Source: Achromobacter kerstersii (lineage in GTDB: Bacteria > Pseudomonadota > Gammaproteobacteria > Burkholderiales > Burkholderiaceae_B). From it: DNA of 64,000 nucleotides. The notes under the pieces are model-generated. The model was not told the DNA's origin. It did no database searches and worked only from the letters and a program-made list of their open reading frames with translations. Shown here piece by piece: positions 35,455 to 42,400 of this stretch (position 1 is the first letter of the stretch; the number at the start of each line of letters is the position of its first letter). The position numbers were made by a program, and so were the translations under genes. Location: positions 1-64,000 of the forward strand of contig NZ_CADIJQ010000018.1 of the NCBI RefSeq assembly GCF_902859595.1, given 5' to 3'.

Positions 35455-35470
35455 CTGTATGGACATACAG
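35455..35470. promoter_or_regulatory. LexA (SOS) box candidate
   Basis: CTGTATGGACATACAG is a perfect CTGT-N8-ACAG palindrome of the Escherichia coli and betaproteobacterial LexA type, within the longer inverted repeat ATACTGTATGGACATACAGTAT. It sits between divergent genes at 35441 (minus) and 35534 (plus). Confidence 0.75.
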
Positions 35471-35533
35471 TATAAACATGCCTAGAATTTGCGCCATATG
35501 CCCCCGATTTGGGAGCCGATGGGGGACAGAGCT

Positions 35534-35731
35534 ATGGATGATTCCGAGTGGCGGCGCGCCGATGACTATTACTGGGCAGGTCCCCCTGGCTGGACCATCT
35601 GCCGGGTCTGGGTAGACGGACGGTATCAGCATGAGCTTTGGCACACACGCGGAGAGGCGGGTAGGTTGATCGGGATGAGGGCGTCTTTTGAGGGTGCGCT
35701 GGCGCTGTACGAACACCAAGCCAAGGCCTGA
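35534..35731 (+). CDS. Small protein of unknown function
   Basis: A 65-residue protein beginning MDDSEWRRADDYYWAGPPGW, with TICRVWVDGRYQHELWHTRG and RLIGMRASFEGALALYE, rich in Trp and Tyr. ATG 35534 has GGGGGA 8 nt upstream. The family is not recognised. It lies 64 bp from the LexA-type box and is convergent with the SRAP gene, separated by 12 bp. Confidence 0.5.
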   Translation: MDDSEWRRADDYYWAGPPGWTICRVWVDGRYQHELWHTRGEAGRLIGMRASFEGALALYEHQAKA

Positions 35732-35743
35732 CCGAACCGGCCT

Positions 35744-36406
35744 TCAGACCGGATCGATAGCGTCCGGCAGTTGGTATTTAGAATTTCCAACTTCTTGCCG
35801 TACAGGGTGCCAGGTGAAGGCGTCCTCGGGCAGGCAGTCCTTCAACAGCGCACGCGCATCTGTCAATGGACAGGAAGGGTCAACCCATCGCCGAGCGACA
35901 TCCGGCGGCAGCGCCACAGGCCGCCTGGCGTGGATGTCCACCATCCCCCCCTTCGTATCGTTGGTCACGATCGCAAAACCATGTGCGGCATCCAACGGCG
36001 CGCCGGGCGACCAGGCCGTCAACGCGGCGAAGTAGAGCGGGCCATCACCGTGGATGTAGTGGGGCTGCTTCGTGCCGTCCGCAAGCACGGGCCACTCGTA
36101 CCAGCCGTCTGCCGGCACCAGAATGCGGCCAGCTCCGATGAGAAAGCGCCAGGGCCATCCGTTCTTCAGGATGGTCTCCAGCTTCGCGTTGCTCATGAAG
36201 TGTTTGGAGTCGGGACGCTTGTATCCCCACGGCAGCCTGCCCATGGCCTCGGTGCCTTCAGCCAGGCGATGCAAAGTGAGCGGGCGCGTGCCCGGGGGTA
36301 TGTTGAATCGCGGCCCCGTCGGGTCCGCGAAGATCTGGCTCTGGTTGGTAAAGATCCGCTCAACGTAGTCCAGCGGACCCGATTTCTGAACGATTCGACC
36401 GCACAT
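35744..36406 (-). CDS. SRAP-domain abasic-site shield (HMCES/YedK)
   Basis: A 220-residue protein predicted to form a covalent thiazolidine link between Cys2 and abasic sites in single-stranded DNA. Active-site elements are present: the N-terminal MCGRIVQKSG, Asn-containing RFNIPPGT, Glu in VPADGWYEWPV, and His in VDIHARRPVAL. Length is normal. A decayed 5' copy lies at 6936. It is divergent from the radC-like gene across a 255-bp region containing a conserved stem-loop. SRAP proteins on mobile elements probably protect incoming single strands. Confidence 0.92.
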   Translation of the reverse strand: MCGRIVQKSGPLDYVERIFTNQSQIFADPTGPRFNIPPGTRPLTLHRLAEGTEAMGRLPWGYKRPDSKHFMSNAKLETILKNGWPWRFLIGAGRILVPADGWYEWPVLADGTKQPHYIHGDGPLYFAALTAWSPGAPLDAAHGFAIVTNDTKGGMVDIHARRPVALPPDVARRWVDPSCPLTDARALLKDCLPEDAFTWHPVRQEVGNSKYQLPDAIDPV

Positions 36407-37004
36407 CGATCACCTCTGTGAATGCAGATGTCTGGCCAGTATAGGCGCGCGCGTGCCGTACTGAAGGTGGCCAACCCTCGGGGAGAGGGGGCAGTCTTGC
36501 GTCTTTGGCGATCATGACACGCTGTTCTCGCCGTCAAGTGCTGCGCAACGCCGGCGGTGCCGGCGCCGCTTGCGGCCAGGGGCCGGCGGGCCACTTGACC
36601 GCTCCGCTGCAGCGTATCCCAGGATCGCCGGGCAATCCCGCCCGGCACTGGAGATCCAGCAATGCAGTATTCCATCGCGTTCAACACCAACGATCACGCC
36701 GCCGGCGCGCTCTTCGTACAGGATTCCGCTGGCGCCGTGCGTCCGGCTGCGCCGAAAGAGATCCTCGCTGCGGCACGTGAGGTCGTCCTGCAGGAGATCC
36801 AGCGGGGCCAACTCATGGATTCGCCAAAGCTCGTGCGCGAGTTCCTGCAGCTGCGATTGAACCGAAGCCTGGAGCACGAGGTGTTCGGCATCATGTACCT
36901 GAACCCGCGCGCCGAATTGATCGCATACGAAGAACCGTTCCGTGGCACGTTGAGCAGCGCGCCTGTCTACCCTCGCGAGATCGTCAAGGCTGCGCTGGCG
37001 CACA
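36186..37004. repeat. Direct repeat copy 2: intact SRAP-leader-radC segment
   Basis: Collinear and in the same orientation as 6936-7752, about 29,250 bp away. It includes the 5' end of the SRAP gene, the divergent leader and the first two thirds of radC. Confidence 0.85.
36533..36599 (+). promoter_or_regulatory. Stem-loop leader element, copy A (radC)
   Basis: Outer stem GTCAAGTG (36533-36540) with CACTTGAC (36592-36599). Inner hairpins are GCCGGC-GGT-GCCGGC and GCGGCC-AGG-GGCCG. It ends 62 nt before the radC ATG. Stems are shared with copies B and C while the loops differ. Confidence 0.65.
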
Positions 37005-37189
37005 ACGCGGCGAGCGTGATTTTGGCGCACAACCATCCGAGCGGTCATGCCGAGCCGAGCACGGCCGACATCAGCATCACGCGTCAGCTCAAAGATGCAC
37101 TTGCCTTGGTCGGCACCACCGTACTCGATCACCTGGTCGTGGGCGGCAGCAAGATCGTCTCGTTCGCAGAGAAAGGCATCATGCCCTGA
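36662..37189 (+). CDS. radC: RadC-like JAB/MPN-domain protein
   Basis: A 175-residue protein. The JAMM metal site is LAHNHPSGHAEPSTADISIT (His-x-His ... Asp), with the Glu-containing HEVFGIMYLNPRAELI upstream. It lacks the helix-hairpin-helix domain of chromosomal RadC, as usual for plasmid and phage copies. Despite the name, a DNA-repair role is not established. Mobile-element copies often sit with antirestriction genes, as here (klcA follows). The start ATG 36662 follows a conserved leader. A decayed copy lies at 7410. Confidence 0.9.
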   Translation: MQYSIAFNTNDHAAGALFVQDSAGAVRPAAPKEILAAAREVVLQEIQRGQLMDSPKLVREFLQLRLNRSLEHEVFGIMYLNPRAELIAYEEPFRGTLSSAPVYPREIVKAALAHNAASVILAHNHPSGHAEPSTADISITRQLKDALALVGTTVLDHLVVGGSKIVSFAEKGIMP

Positions 37190-37255
37190 CCTGCAGCGCC
37201 GGGCCTGGCGCTGGTGTCAGGCCTTGGGCGCATCTTTGCCCTGCGCGCACCTGGC

Positions 37256-37318
37256 GCAAGGGGCTTTCGCGGCATATAGCCGCTCGCTGCGCTCGCTTTA
37301 TATTCCACGTCCCCTTGC
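37256..37318 (+). promoter_or_regulatory. Stem-loop leader element, copy D (klcA)
   Basis: Outer stem GCAAGGGG (37256-37263) with CCCCTTGC (37311-37318). A second stem pairs ATATA with TATAT, and GCGGC pairs with GCCGC inside. It ends 76 nt before the klcA ATG. Sequence and spacing match copy E. Confidence 0.65.
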
Positions 37319-37394
37319 CCCCGGCGCTTGTTCCGCAGGGCGCCAGTGCTCCCGTCCCGCCACCCGGCCGGGCCCTACTTCTGAGGAGCACGAC

Positions 37395-37805
37395 ATGACC
37401 CAAACCACTCTTTCCGTCGCACGCCTGGTTCCCGATGGAGAACGCATGAACTTTCTCCCCAAGTCTTTCGGAAGCCGTCTGATGCTGCGCGGAGAAATCA
37501 GCGTCTACAACTGGCTGGATCGCCTGTCGCAGGAGTACAGCGGCGGCTACTGGCACTACTACGAAATCCCGAACGGCTTCTACATGGCGCCGGCCGACTA
37601 CGAGACGCTTCACATCGTATGGCCCATGAACTGGTGCGACCGGACAATGTCGGCGGACGCCGCCGGCATCGTGGCAACGCTGTACGCCCTGTGCGAACTG
37701 TGCAGCCAGTACCGCAGCGACGACCTGGCCGAGAAGTACCACGCCCTGCGCGACTTCGCCGGCGAACACGCCGAGGCAAATGCCATCTTCGCGGCGATCG
37801 ATTGA
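37395..37805 (+). CDS. klcA: KlcA/ArdB-family antirestriction protein
   Basis: A 136-residue cytoplasmic protein that, by family, alleviates type I restriction of incoming DNA. Conserved blocks: MNFLPKSFGSRLMLRGEISV, YNWLDRLSQEYSGGYWHYYE, NGFYMAP and MSADAAGIVATLYALCEL. ATG 37395 has GAGGAG upstream. Family members are about 140 residues. It stands alone between a structured leader and an intrinsic terminator. IncP-1 and IncW relatives carry klcA in their backbone or leading region. Confidence 0.92.
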   Translation: MTQTTLSVARLVPDGERMNFLPKSFGSRLMLRGEISVYNWLDRLSQEYSGGYWHYYEIPNGFYMAPADYETLHIVWPMNWCDRTMSADAAGIVATLYALCELCSQYRSDDLAEKYHALRDFAGEHAEANAIFAAID

Positions 37806-37814
37806 CGCCATTCC

Positions 37815-37836
37815 GGCCCGCTTCGGCGGGCCTTTC
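37815..37836 (+). terminator. Intrinsic terminator after klcA
   Basis: GGCCCGC-TTC-GGCGGGCC-type stem (37815-37832) followed by a T-rich run TTTCTTCTTCT, 10 bp after the klcA stop. Confidence 0.8.
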
Positions 37837-37983
37837 TTCTTCTGAGCGCCATCAGGCCATCGTGGCTCCGCCCCTGCTAAGTGACGCTGCAGGGGCACGG
37901 CTGCGCTTTGAAGTTGGACCGTTGAAAGCCATACGGGGTGGCGGGTCTGCATTCCCGGTCAGTGTGCCACGGCGTTCTCGCGT

Positions 37984-38049
37984 TCAAGTGCGGCGCGACG
38001 CCGGCTGCGCCGGCGCCACTTGCGGCCGCTGGCCGTCTTCGACACTTGA
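37984..38049 (+). promoter_or_regulatory. Stem-loop leader element, copy C (methylase-like gene)
   Basis: Outer stem TCAAGTG (37984-37990) with CACTTGA (38043-38049). Inner hairpins are GCCGGC-TGC-GCCGGC and GCGGCC-GCT-GGCCG, the same stems as copy A with different loops. It ends 64 nt before ATG 38114. Confidence 0.65.
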
Positions 38050-38113
38050 GCGCTGCGCTGCGCCGTGCCTCTCAAGTTCCGGGCATTCCCGCCCTGGCAA
38101 CCGGAGAGACCAC

Positions 38114-39013
38114 ATGGCCAAAACCTCAAATGCACAACAACGCCGATTCCTGAACAGCGCGGACGCCCATCAGAAGGAAATCGTCAGTCTCATTCGGCAG
38201 GTCGCGCGTACGCGCGGCATCGACCGTGTCTGGAGCGATTGGGTGGAAATCTGCGCGATCGCATTGGCACGTGCAGACCTGGCGCAGCGCGAGGCGCGCG
38301 AACAGCGCTACCTGCAGGTGATCGCTCAGTACGAGCGAGCCGAAGTCGAACAATTCGTCCAAGCGTTCTCGCACCTGGTCATGGCATACGAGGTCCGGGT
38401 TCAGGCAGCAGACTTTGGCGACGTGCTGGGGAGCACGTTCATGATGCTGGACATGGGCAACGCGGGCGCCGGCCAGTTCTTCACGCCGTATGAGGTGTCG
38501 CGCCTGATGGGCAACATGATGATGGGCAATGGCCAGGATCTGGTCGATAAGACGAGCGCACAGGGGTTCGTCCGCGTACTGGAGCCCGCCTGCGGCGCCG
38601 GCGGTATGTTGATCGCGGCGGCGCACGCGATGCACGATGCGCAGCTGAACTATCAGCAGTGCATGCACGCGACTGCAATCGACATCGATCAGCGCTGCGT
38701 GCATATGACATTCATTCAGCTGGCGCTCTTGCACGTGCCGGCCGTGGTGATTCATGGCAACGGCCTCACGGGCGAGTGCCGGGAGCAGTGGTTTACGCCC
38801 GCACACATCCTGGGCGGCTGGGGCACGCGGCTTCGCCGTCGCGAAGCGGAGGAGGGCGCTCGGGCGCTACTGCAGGCGCCGGCGGCCACGGACGAGATCC
38901 ACGTCGACCAGGTGGCGGCCGACAGTCCATCGGCCGAGATCGATGCGCCGCCGCAGGCCATTCCGAAGCCGATCCGCCAAGCTGCTGCCGCTGGCCAGAT
39001 GTCGCTCTTCTAG
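38114..39013 (+). CDS. N6-DNA-methylase-like protein lacking motif IV, with clamp-binding-like tail
   Basis: A 299-residue protein related to type I HsdM N-6 methylases. It has a helical N-terminal region, GQFFTPYEVSRLM, SAM-binding motif I VLEPACGAGGMLIAAAH and the acidic ATAIDID. The catalytic NPPF/DPPY motif IV expected about 40 residues later is not visible; instead the chain reads GECREQWFTPAHILGGWG and a Pro/Ala-rich tail. The last residues, GQMSLF, match the consensus QxSLF beta-sliding-clamp-binding motif. It may therefore bind SAM and the replication clamp without methylating. It follows its own structured leader. Confidence 0.82.
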   Translation: MAKTSNAQQRRFLNSADAHQKEIVSLIRQVARTRGIDRVWSDWVEICAIALARADLAQREAREQRYLQVIAQYERAEVEQFVQAFSHLVMAYEVRVQAADFGDVLGSTFMMLDMGNAGAGQFFTPYEVSRLMGNMMMGNGQDLVDKTSAQGFVRVLEPACGAGGMLIAAAHAMHDAQLNYQQCMHATAIDIDQRCVHMTFIQLALLHVPAVVIHGNGLTGECREQWFTPAHILGGWGTRLRRREAEEGARALLQAPAATDEIHVDQVAADSPSAEIDAPPQAIPKPIRQAAAAGQMSLF

Positions 39014-39171
39014 CGAGGTTGCGATGGCCCCTCTCGGGGCCTGGCGCGCTAGCCACGCGCCAATTGCGGACCATGTAGAGCCACAAGCACTGCACGGAGC
39101 ATACAGTCGCATCCCACTCCCGCACGGACGCTAGGGCCGCTGCGCGCGGCTTTGTAGCCGCGGCCCCATCT

Positions 39172-39231
39172 TCAAGGGCTTTCGCGGCATAAACCGCTCA
39201 CTACGTTCGCTATTTATTCCACGTCCCTTGA
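39172..39231 (+). promoter_or_regulatory. Stem-loop leader element, copy E (methyltransferase gene)
   Basis: Outer stem TCAAGGG (39172-39178) with CCCTTGA (39225-39231). The inner ATAAA pairs with TTTAT where copy D has ATATA with TATAT, and GCGG pairs with CCGC. It ends 82 nt before ATG 39314. Confidence 0.65.
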
Positions 39232-39313
39232 CCGCGCTTTCGTGGGCTGCGCCCGCCTGCCCCGTGCAGTGCAATGCAGATCGGCTGACATTGCTGCACG
39301 CAAGGAGCCAACC

Positions 39314-39961
39314 ATGAGCCGTGTTGTCCTGGGCGATTGCCTGTCCGTTCTTCCCACCTTGCCGGATCGTTGCGTCGACCTGGTGTTGACCGATCCGCCG
39401 TACCTCGTTAACTACGTGGACCGCTCCGGCCGGAGCATTGCCAACGATCGCACCGACGAATGGATGACGCCGGCGTTCGCACAAATGTTCCGAGTGCTTC
39501 GCGACGATGCGTTTTGCATTTCGTTCTACGGCTGGAACCGTGTCGATCGCTTCTTCGCCGCCTGGCGCGCGGCGGGCTTTCGTGTCGTCGGCCACATGGT
39601 ATTCGCCAAGCAATACCAATCCAAGGCGCGGTTCTTGGCGTACCAGCACGAGTCGGCCTATCTGCTGGCCAAGGGCCAGCCAGCCGTGCCGGCCACGCCA
39701 TTGCCCGACGTGATGCCGTGGAAGTACACCGGCAATCGCCATCATCCGACCCAAAAACCAGTCGAATGCTTGGCGCCGCTGATCGAAACCTTCAGCCGCC
39801 CGCGCGACATAGTTCTAGACCCGTTCGCAGGCTCCGGCTCGACGTGCGTGGCCGCCCGCCAGACCGGCCGGCGCTTCTACGGGATCGAAATGGACCCGAA
39901 GTATCACGACGCCGCCGTGCAGCGCCTGGCGCTGGCCAACCAAGAAAGGATTGCAGCATGA
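39314..39961 (+). CDS. Beta-class DNA methyltransferase (N4-cytosine or N6-adenine)
   Basis: A 215-residue site-specific DNA methyltransferase. Motif IV DPPY (residues 27-30, in DLVLTDPPYLVNYVD) precedes motif I FAGSGSTCVAARQTGRRF, the order of the beta class. HPTQKPVECLAPLIETFSRP is the conserved link. No restriction endonuclease gene adjoins it, so it is an orphan enzyme that probably masks sites on the element from host restriction. AAGGAG precedes the ATG. The next gene overlaps its stop by 4 bp (ATGA). Confidence 0.92.
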   Translation: MSRVVLGDCLSVLPTLPDRCVDLVLTDPPYLVNYVDRSGRSIANDRTDEWMTPAFAQMFRVLRDDAFCISFYGWNRVDRFFAAWRAAGFRVVGHMVFAKQYQSKARFLAYQHESAYLLAKGQPAVPATPLPDVMPWKYTGNRHHPTQKPVECLAPLIETFSRPRDIVLDPFAGSGSTCVAARQTGRRFYGIEMDPKYHDAAVQRLALANQERIAA

Positions 39962-40413
39962 GCCGGGATGAAAGCGAAATGAAGCGTGGGCTAATTGCAT
40001 ACCTGCAAGGCTACGGAGGCAACAACCTGGCCGGCTTGTCCGCGATCGCTGCCTGCGGCGCCTGGCCGGCGCTGGCGGCGCGGGAAAGCGAGCGGCGCAT
40101 GGCGCATTTCCTCGAGTCCCTGCCTCTGGACGAGGTGCAAGCTATTGCCCAGTCGAAAATCAACCTCAACGAGCTGGCCAGCAAGGTGCTGGGCCAGCTG
40201 AACACGGAGTCACCACCCATGGCAATGCCGCAACTATCCGACGCCGCGGAACTGGCCATCCAGAATATCGCCCTGGAGATATTGGACATTGAATGTCTGG
40301 AACTTCAAAGGATCCGCTCGAAGGACTATCGCGAAATACCGGTGTGGGATCTTTGGAGGGCATTGCAGGCGGCATATTTGGCCGGCATGGTGGACCATCA
40401 CCGAAACGGCTGA
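39958..40413 (+). CDS. Protein of unknown function, coupled to the methyltransferase
   Basis: A 151-residue protein beginning MSRDESEMKRGLIAYLQGYG, with AHFLESLPLDEVQAIAQSKI and ALEILDIECLELQRIRSKDY, mostly helical. It overlaps the methyltransferase by 4 bp (ATGA), so translation is coupled. The family is not recognised. It could assist the methyltransferase, but nothing in the sequence proves it. Confidence 0.7.
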   Translation: MSRDESEMKRGLIAYLQGYGGNNLAGLSAIAACGAWPALAARESERRMAHFLESLPLDEVQAIAQSKINLNELASKVLGQLNTESPPMAMPQLSDAAELAIQNIALEILDIECLELQRIRSKDYREIPVWDLWRALQAAYLAGMVDHHRNG

Positions 40414-40495
40414 ACGGCATTAGCCAGGCCTGGCGGCCTGGCTATCCGCAACGGCGACAGGACGGCGCGAAAAGGCCGGCGCGGTCCGCCTACCT

Positions 40496-40717
40496 TCACC
40501 GATTTTGGTTCGTTCTCTTCGACCAGTCAGCGGAGACATGGTTCTGTATCGCACGGCGGGCAGAGGCGTCGTCAGCAAACACCGTATGAAGCCCGCCGAC
40601 GCACTCCCACTGTCCGTTGTCGGCGTACTTCACTTCCGCTATCACCCCTTTTCCATTCGGCGTTTGAATCGTCCTGTAGGCTGCACGGACACCGTTGATA
40701 ATCATGGTTCCATCCAC
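40496..40717 (-). CDS. Small protein of unknown function
   Basis: A 73-residue protein with MIINGVRAAYRTIQTPNGKG, EVKYADNGQWECVGGLHTVF and DDASARRAIQNHVSADWSKR, probably a small alpha-beta fold. The start has GGGAGAG upstream. It is transcribed against its neighbours. The family is not recognised. Confidence 0.55.
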   Translation of the reverse strand: MDGTMIINGVRAAYRTIQTPNGKGVIAEVKYADNGQWECVGGLHTVFADDASARRAIQNHVSADWSKRTNQNR

Positions 40718-40882
40718 CGTGACTCTCCCTGTTCAAAGAACTGCCGGGCGCAATTCGGGCCAAAAATACCGGTACGAAATTGGGATACAACTAGGAAAAA
40801 CACCCATCCGGGCTGTTGGGGCTTGTGCTAGATTTCGCACCTACTCTGACCTAGCGACGCGTTGACGCGGACCCTGCGCCCA

Positions 40883-41218
40883 ATGGACGAAAACAATAAA
40901 AAGAGCCCTCGGCGAAAAAAGCAGCCGACCGTGCTGCATTGCTCATTTTGCGATAAGTCTCAGGACGAAGTCCACAAGCTGATCGCCCGAGAAAATCCTC
41001 CCGGCAAGAAGGCGCTCACGATCTGCGACGAGTGTGTCGAGATGTGCACCGAGATCATCAACGACCAAGGTTTGGTCGAAGCCGAAAACAGCCCCAAAGC
41101 GCTGTACAAGTACATCGTTCGGCAAAATCAAATCATCGACGACGCACGGGATAGGGCAAATAAGGCTCTGGATCTGCTGAGTGTCTCGATGCCGCCGGCG
41201 TCCGGATCTCAGCATTGA
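40883..41218 (+). CDS. Stand-alone ClpX-type zinc-binding domain protein
   Basis: A 111-residue protein whose first half is the C4 zinc domain of ClpX: Cys20 and Cys23 in [10 protein letters not shown], Cys48 and Cys51 in [14 protein letters not shown]. The C-terminal half is helical ([20 protein letters not shown]). The AAA+ ATPase domain of ClpX is absent. In ClpX this domain dimerises and recruits adaptors and substrates, so a free copy could compete with or redirect the host ClpXP protease. That role is inference. I used ATG 40883. A TTG lies 7 codons upstream. It is flanked by anti-defence genes. Confidence 0.8.
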   Translation: MDENNKKSPRRKKQPTVLHCSFCDKSQDEVHKLIARENPPGKKALTICDECVEMCTEIINDQGLVEAENSPKALYKYIVRQNQIIDDARDRANKALDLLSVSMPPASGSQH

Positions 41219-41705
41219 TCTTCTGATCACGACTCCCCGTTGGGCGTGCCCCTCCGGCTGCGCCTACGGGTCGGGCCATCGCGCTTCGCGTTGAGCCTGG
41301 CCAAATGGCCAGTCTCACCCCCTTGCGGGGCTTCAGTCCTACCCTCCCTACGGTCGGCTCACGCCTTCGCGCCTGCCGGCGCTGCGCGCTGGCGCTTGCC
41401 AGCCGCCCTGCGGCCAGGTTGACCCGCGCTGCGCGCGGGTAGGGGCGCTCGGCGCGCGCCTGGCTTTGGTGTCGCCGCCCTGGCTCTCGCAATGCATCCA
41501 TTCCCGCGACCCCTGTCCTAAAACGCCGACCGTACCACTGCGCTCCTCCCTCCAAGGGGTCCGGTGCTCACCCGTTCGGTGCTCGCCTTCGGCTGCGCTC
41601 CGCATGCGGCCTCTGCTCCGGCCCTTTCCAGTCGTCACTACGTGGCCACGGACGGCACGGACAGGCCTCACAGGAACGGATGCGAATAACGCGGAGGGAA
41701 AGACC
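41219..41705. other. Hairpin-rich leader region
   Basis: Almost 490 bp without a gene but dense in short perfect inverted repeats, for example CTGGCCAAATGGCCAG near 41297 and CGCGCTGCGCGCG near 41426. A longer arm pair, AAGGG then CCGG (41554-41564) with CCGG then CCCTT (41618-41626), encloses about 50 nt and ends 79 nt before the ATG at 41706, similar to leader elements D and E. Confidence 0.5.
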
Positions 41706-42137
41706 ATGAACAACCAAATCCAACAAACCTACGCTCGGACGACTTCTTCAGGATCGGTCAGCGCTCCAAAAACGCTCTTGAATGTAAAGGAAATAGCCAT
41801 GGCAAACACTGTTCAGACAATCGCAATGCCGAAGCCCGCAGTGGTATTCCTTCGCGGCCTGGACGCCCGCGTTGCTCACACCAAAGCAGCAGGGATGTTC
41901 GATGAAGACAGCCGTTTCATGGACCTTGGTTACGCGCAAATGCTGGCTCACGTTCAAGGCCGCCAAGACTTCACCCGTGGCCGTGACTCCGACGACGTAC
42001 CGCCGCTGCTGACCGATGTTGCCGAACTGGCAAGCGCATGGGTGGACGGCTGGGACGCAGCAGAAGAGTCCGTAGTGATGGCCGCGTGTTCGGGTTGCAA
42101 CGATGGTTCTGGCAATCCTTGCCCGCATCACGGCTGA
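41706..42137 (+). CDS. Plasmid-type protein of unknown function
   Basis: A 143-residue protein with MANTVQTIAMPKPAVVFLRG, DARVAHTKAAGMF and LTDVAELASAWVDGWDAAEE, ending in a Cys/His-rich CSGCNDGSGNPCPHHG that could bind zinc. It might instead start at the internal ATG MANTVQ (41800). It heads a tight run of small genes to 42823. The family function is unknown. Confidence 0.65.
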   Translation: MNNQIQQTYARTTSSGSVSAPKTLLNVKEIAMANTVQTIAMPKPAVVFLRGLDARVAHTKAAGMFDEDSRFMDLGYAQMLAHVQGRQDFTRGRDSDDVPPLLTDVAELASAWVDGWDAAEESVVMAACSGCNDGSGNPCPHHG

Positions 42138-42150
42138 GAGGGGAACCCAG

Positions 42151-42381
42151 ATGCTTATCAAGTACGTAACGGACCAGATGGAAGGCGAGCCGGACATTCT
42201 GACCGCACTGCGCCACCAGCCTTTGCTCCTGCGCGGCCTGGATGGGACGACCCTGCACGTCCAGCAGGCCCCGGCACACGGCTGGACACATGAGGGGCTT
42301 TGCGCTGTGCAACCTGAATCGGCCGTGATCGGCTGCGATGCGTTCCTGGGAACGTCCTGGATCGGTTCAACCGAAGTCTAG
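42151..42381 (+). CDS. Small protein of unknown function
   Basis: A 76-residue protein beginning MLIKYVTDQMEGEPDILTAL, with LLLRGLDGTTLHVQQAPAHG. ATG 42151 has AGGGGA upstream and follows the previous stop by 13 bp, so it is operonic with 41706 and 42401. The family is not recognised. Confidence 0.6.
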   Translation: MLIKYVTDQMEGEPDILTALRHQPLLLRGLDGTTLHVQQAPAHGWTHEGLCAVQPESAVIGCDAFLGTSWIGSTEV

Positions 42382-42400
42382 TTAAACAAGGAAATCCGCC

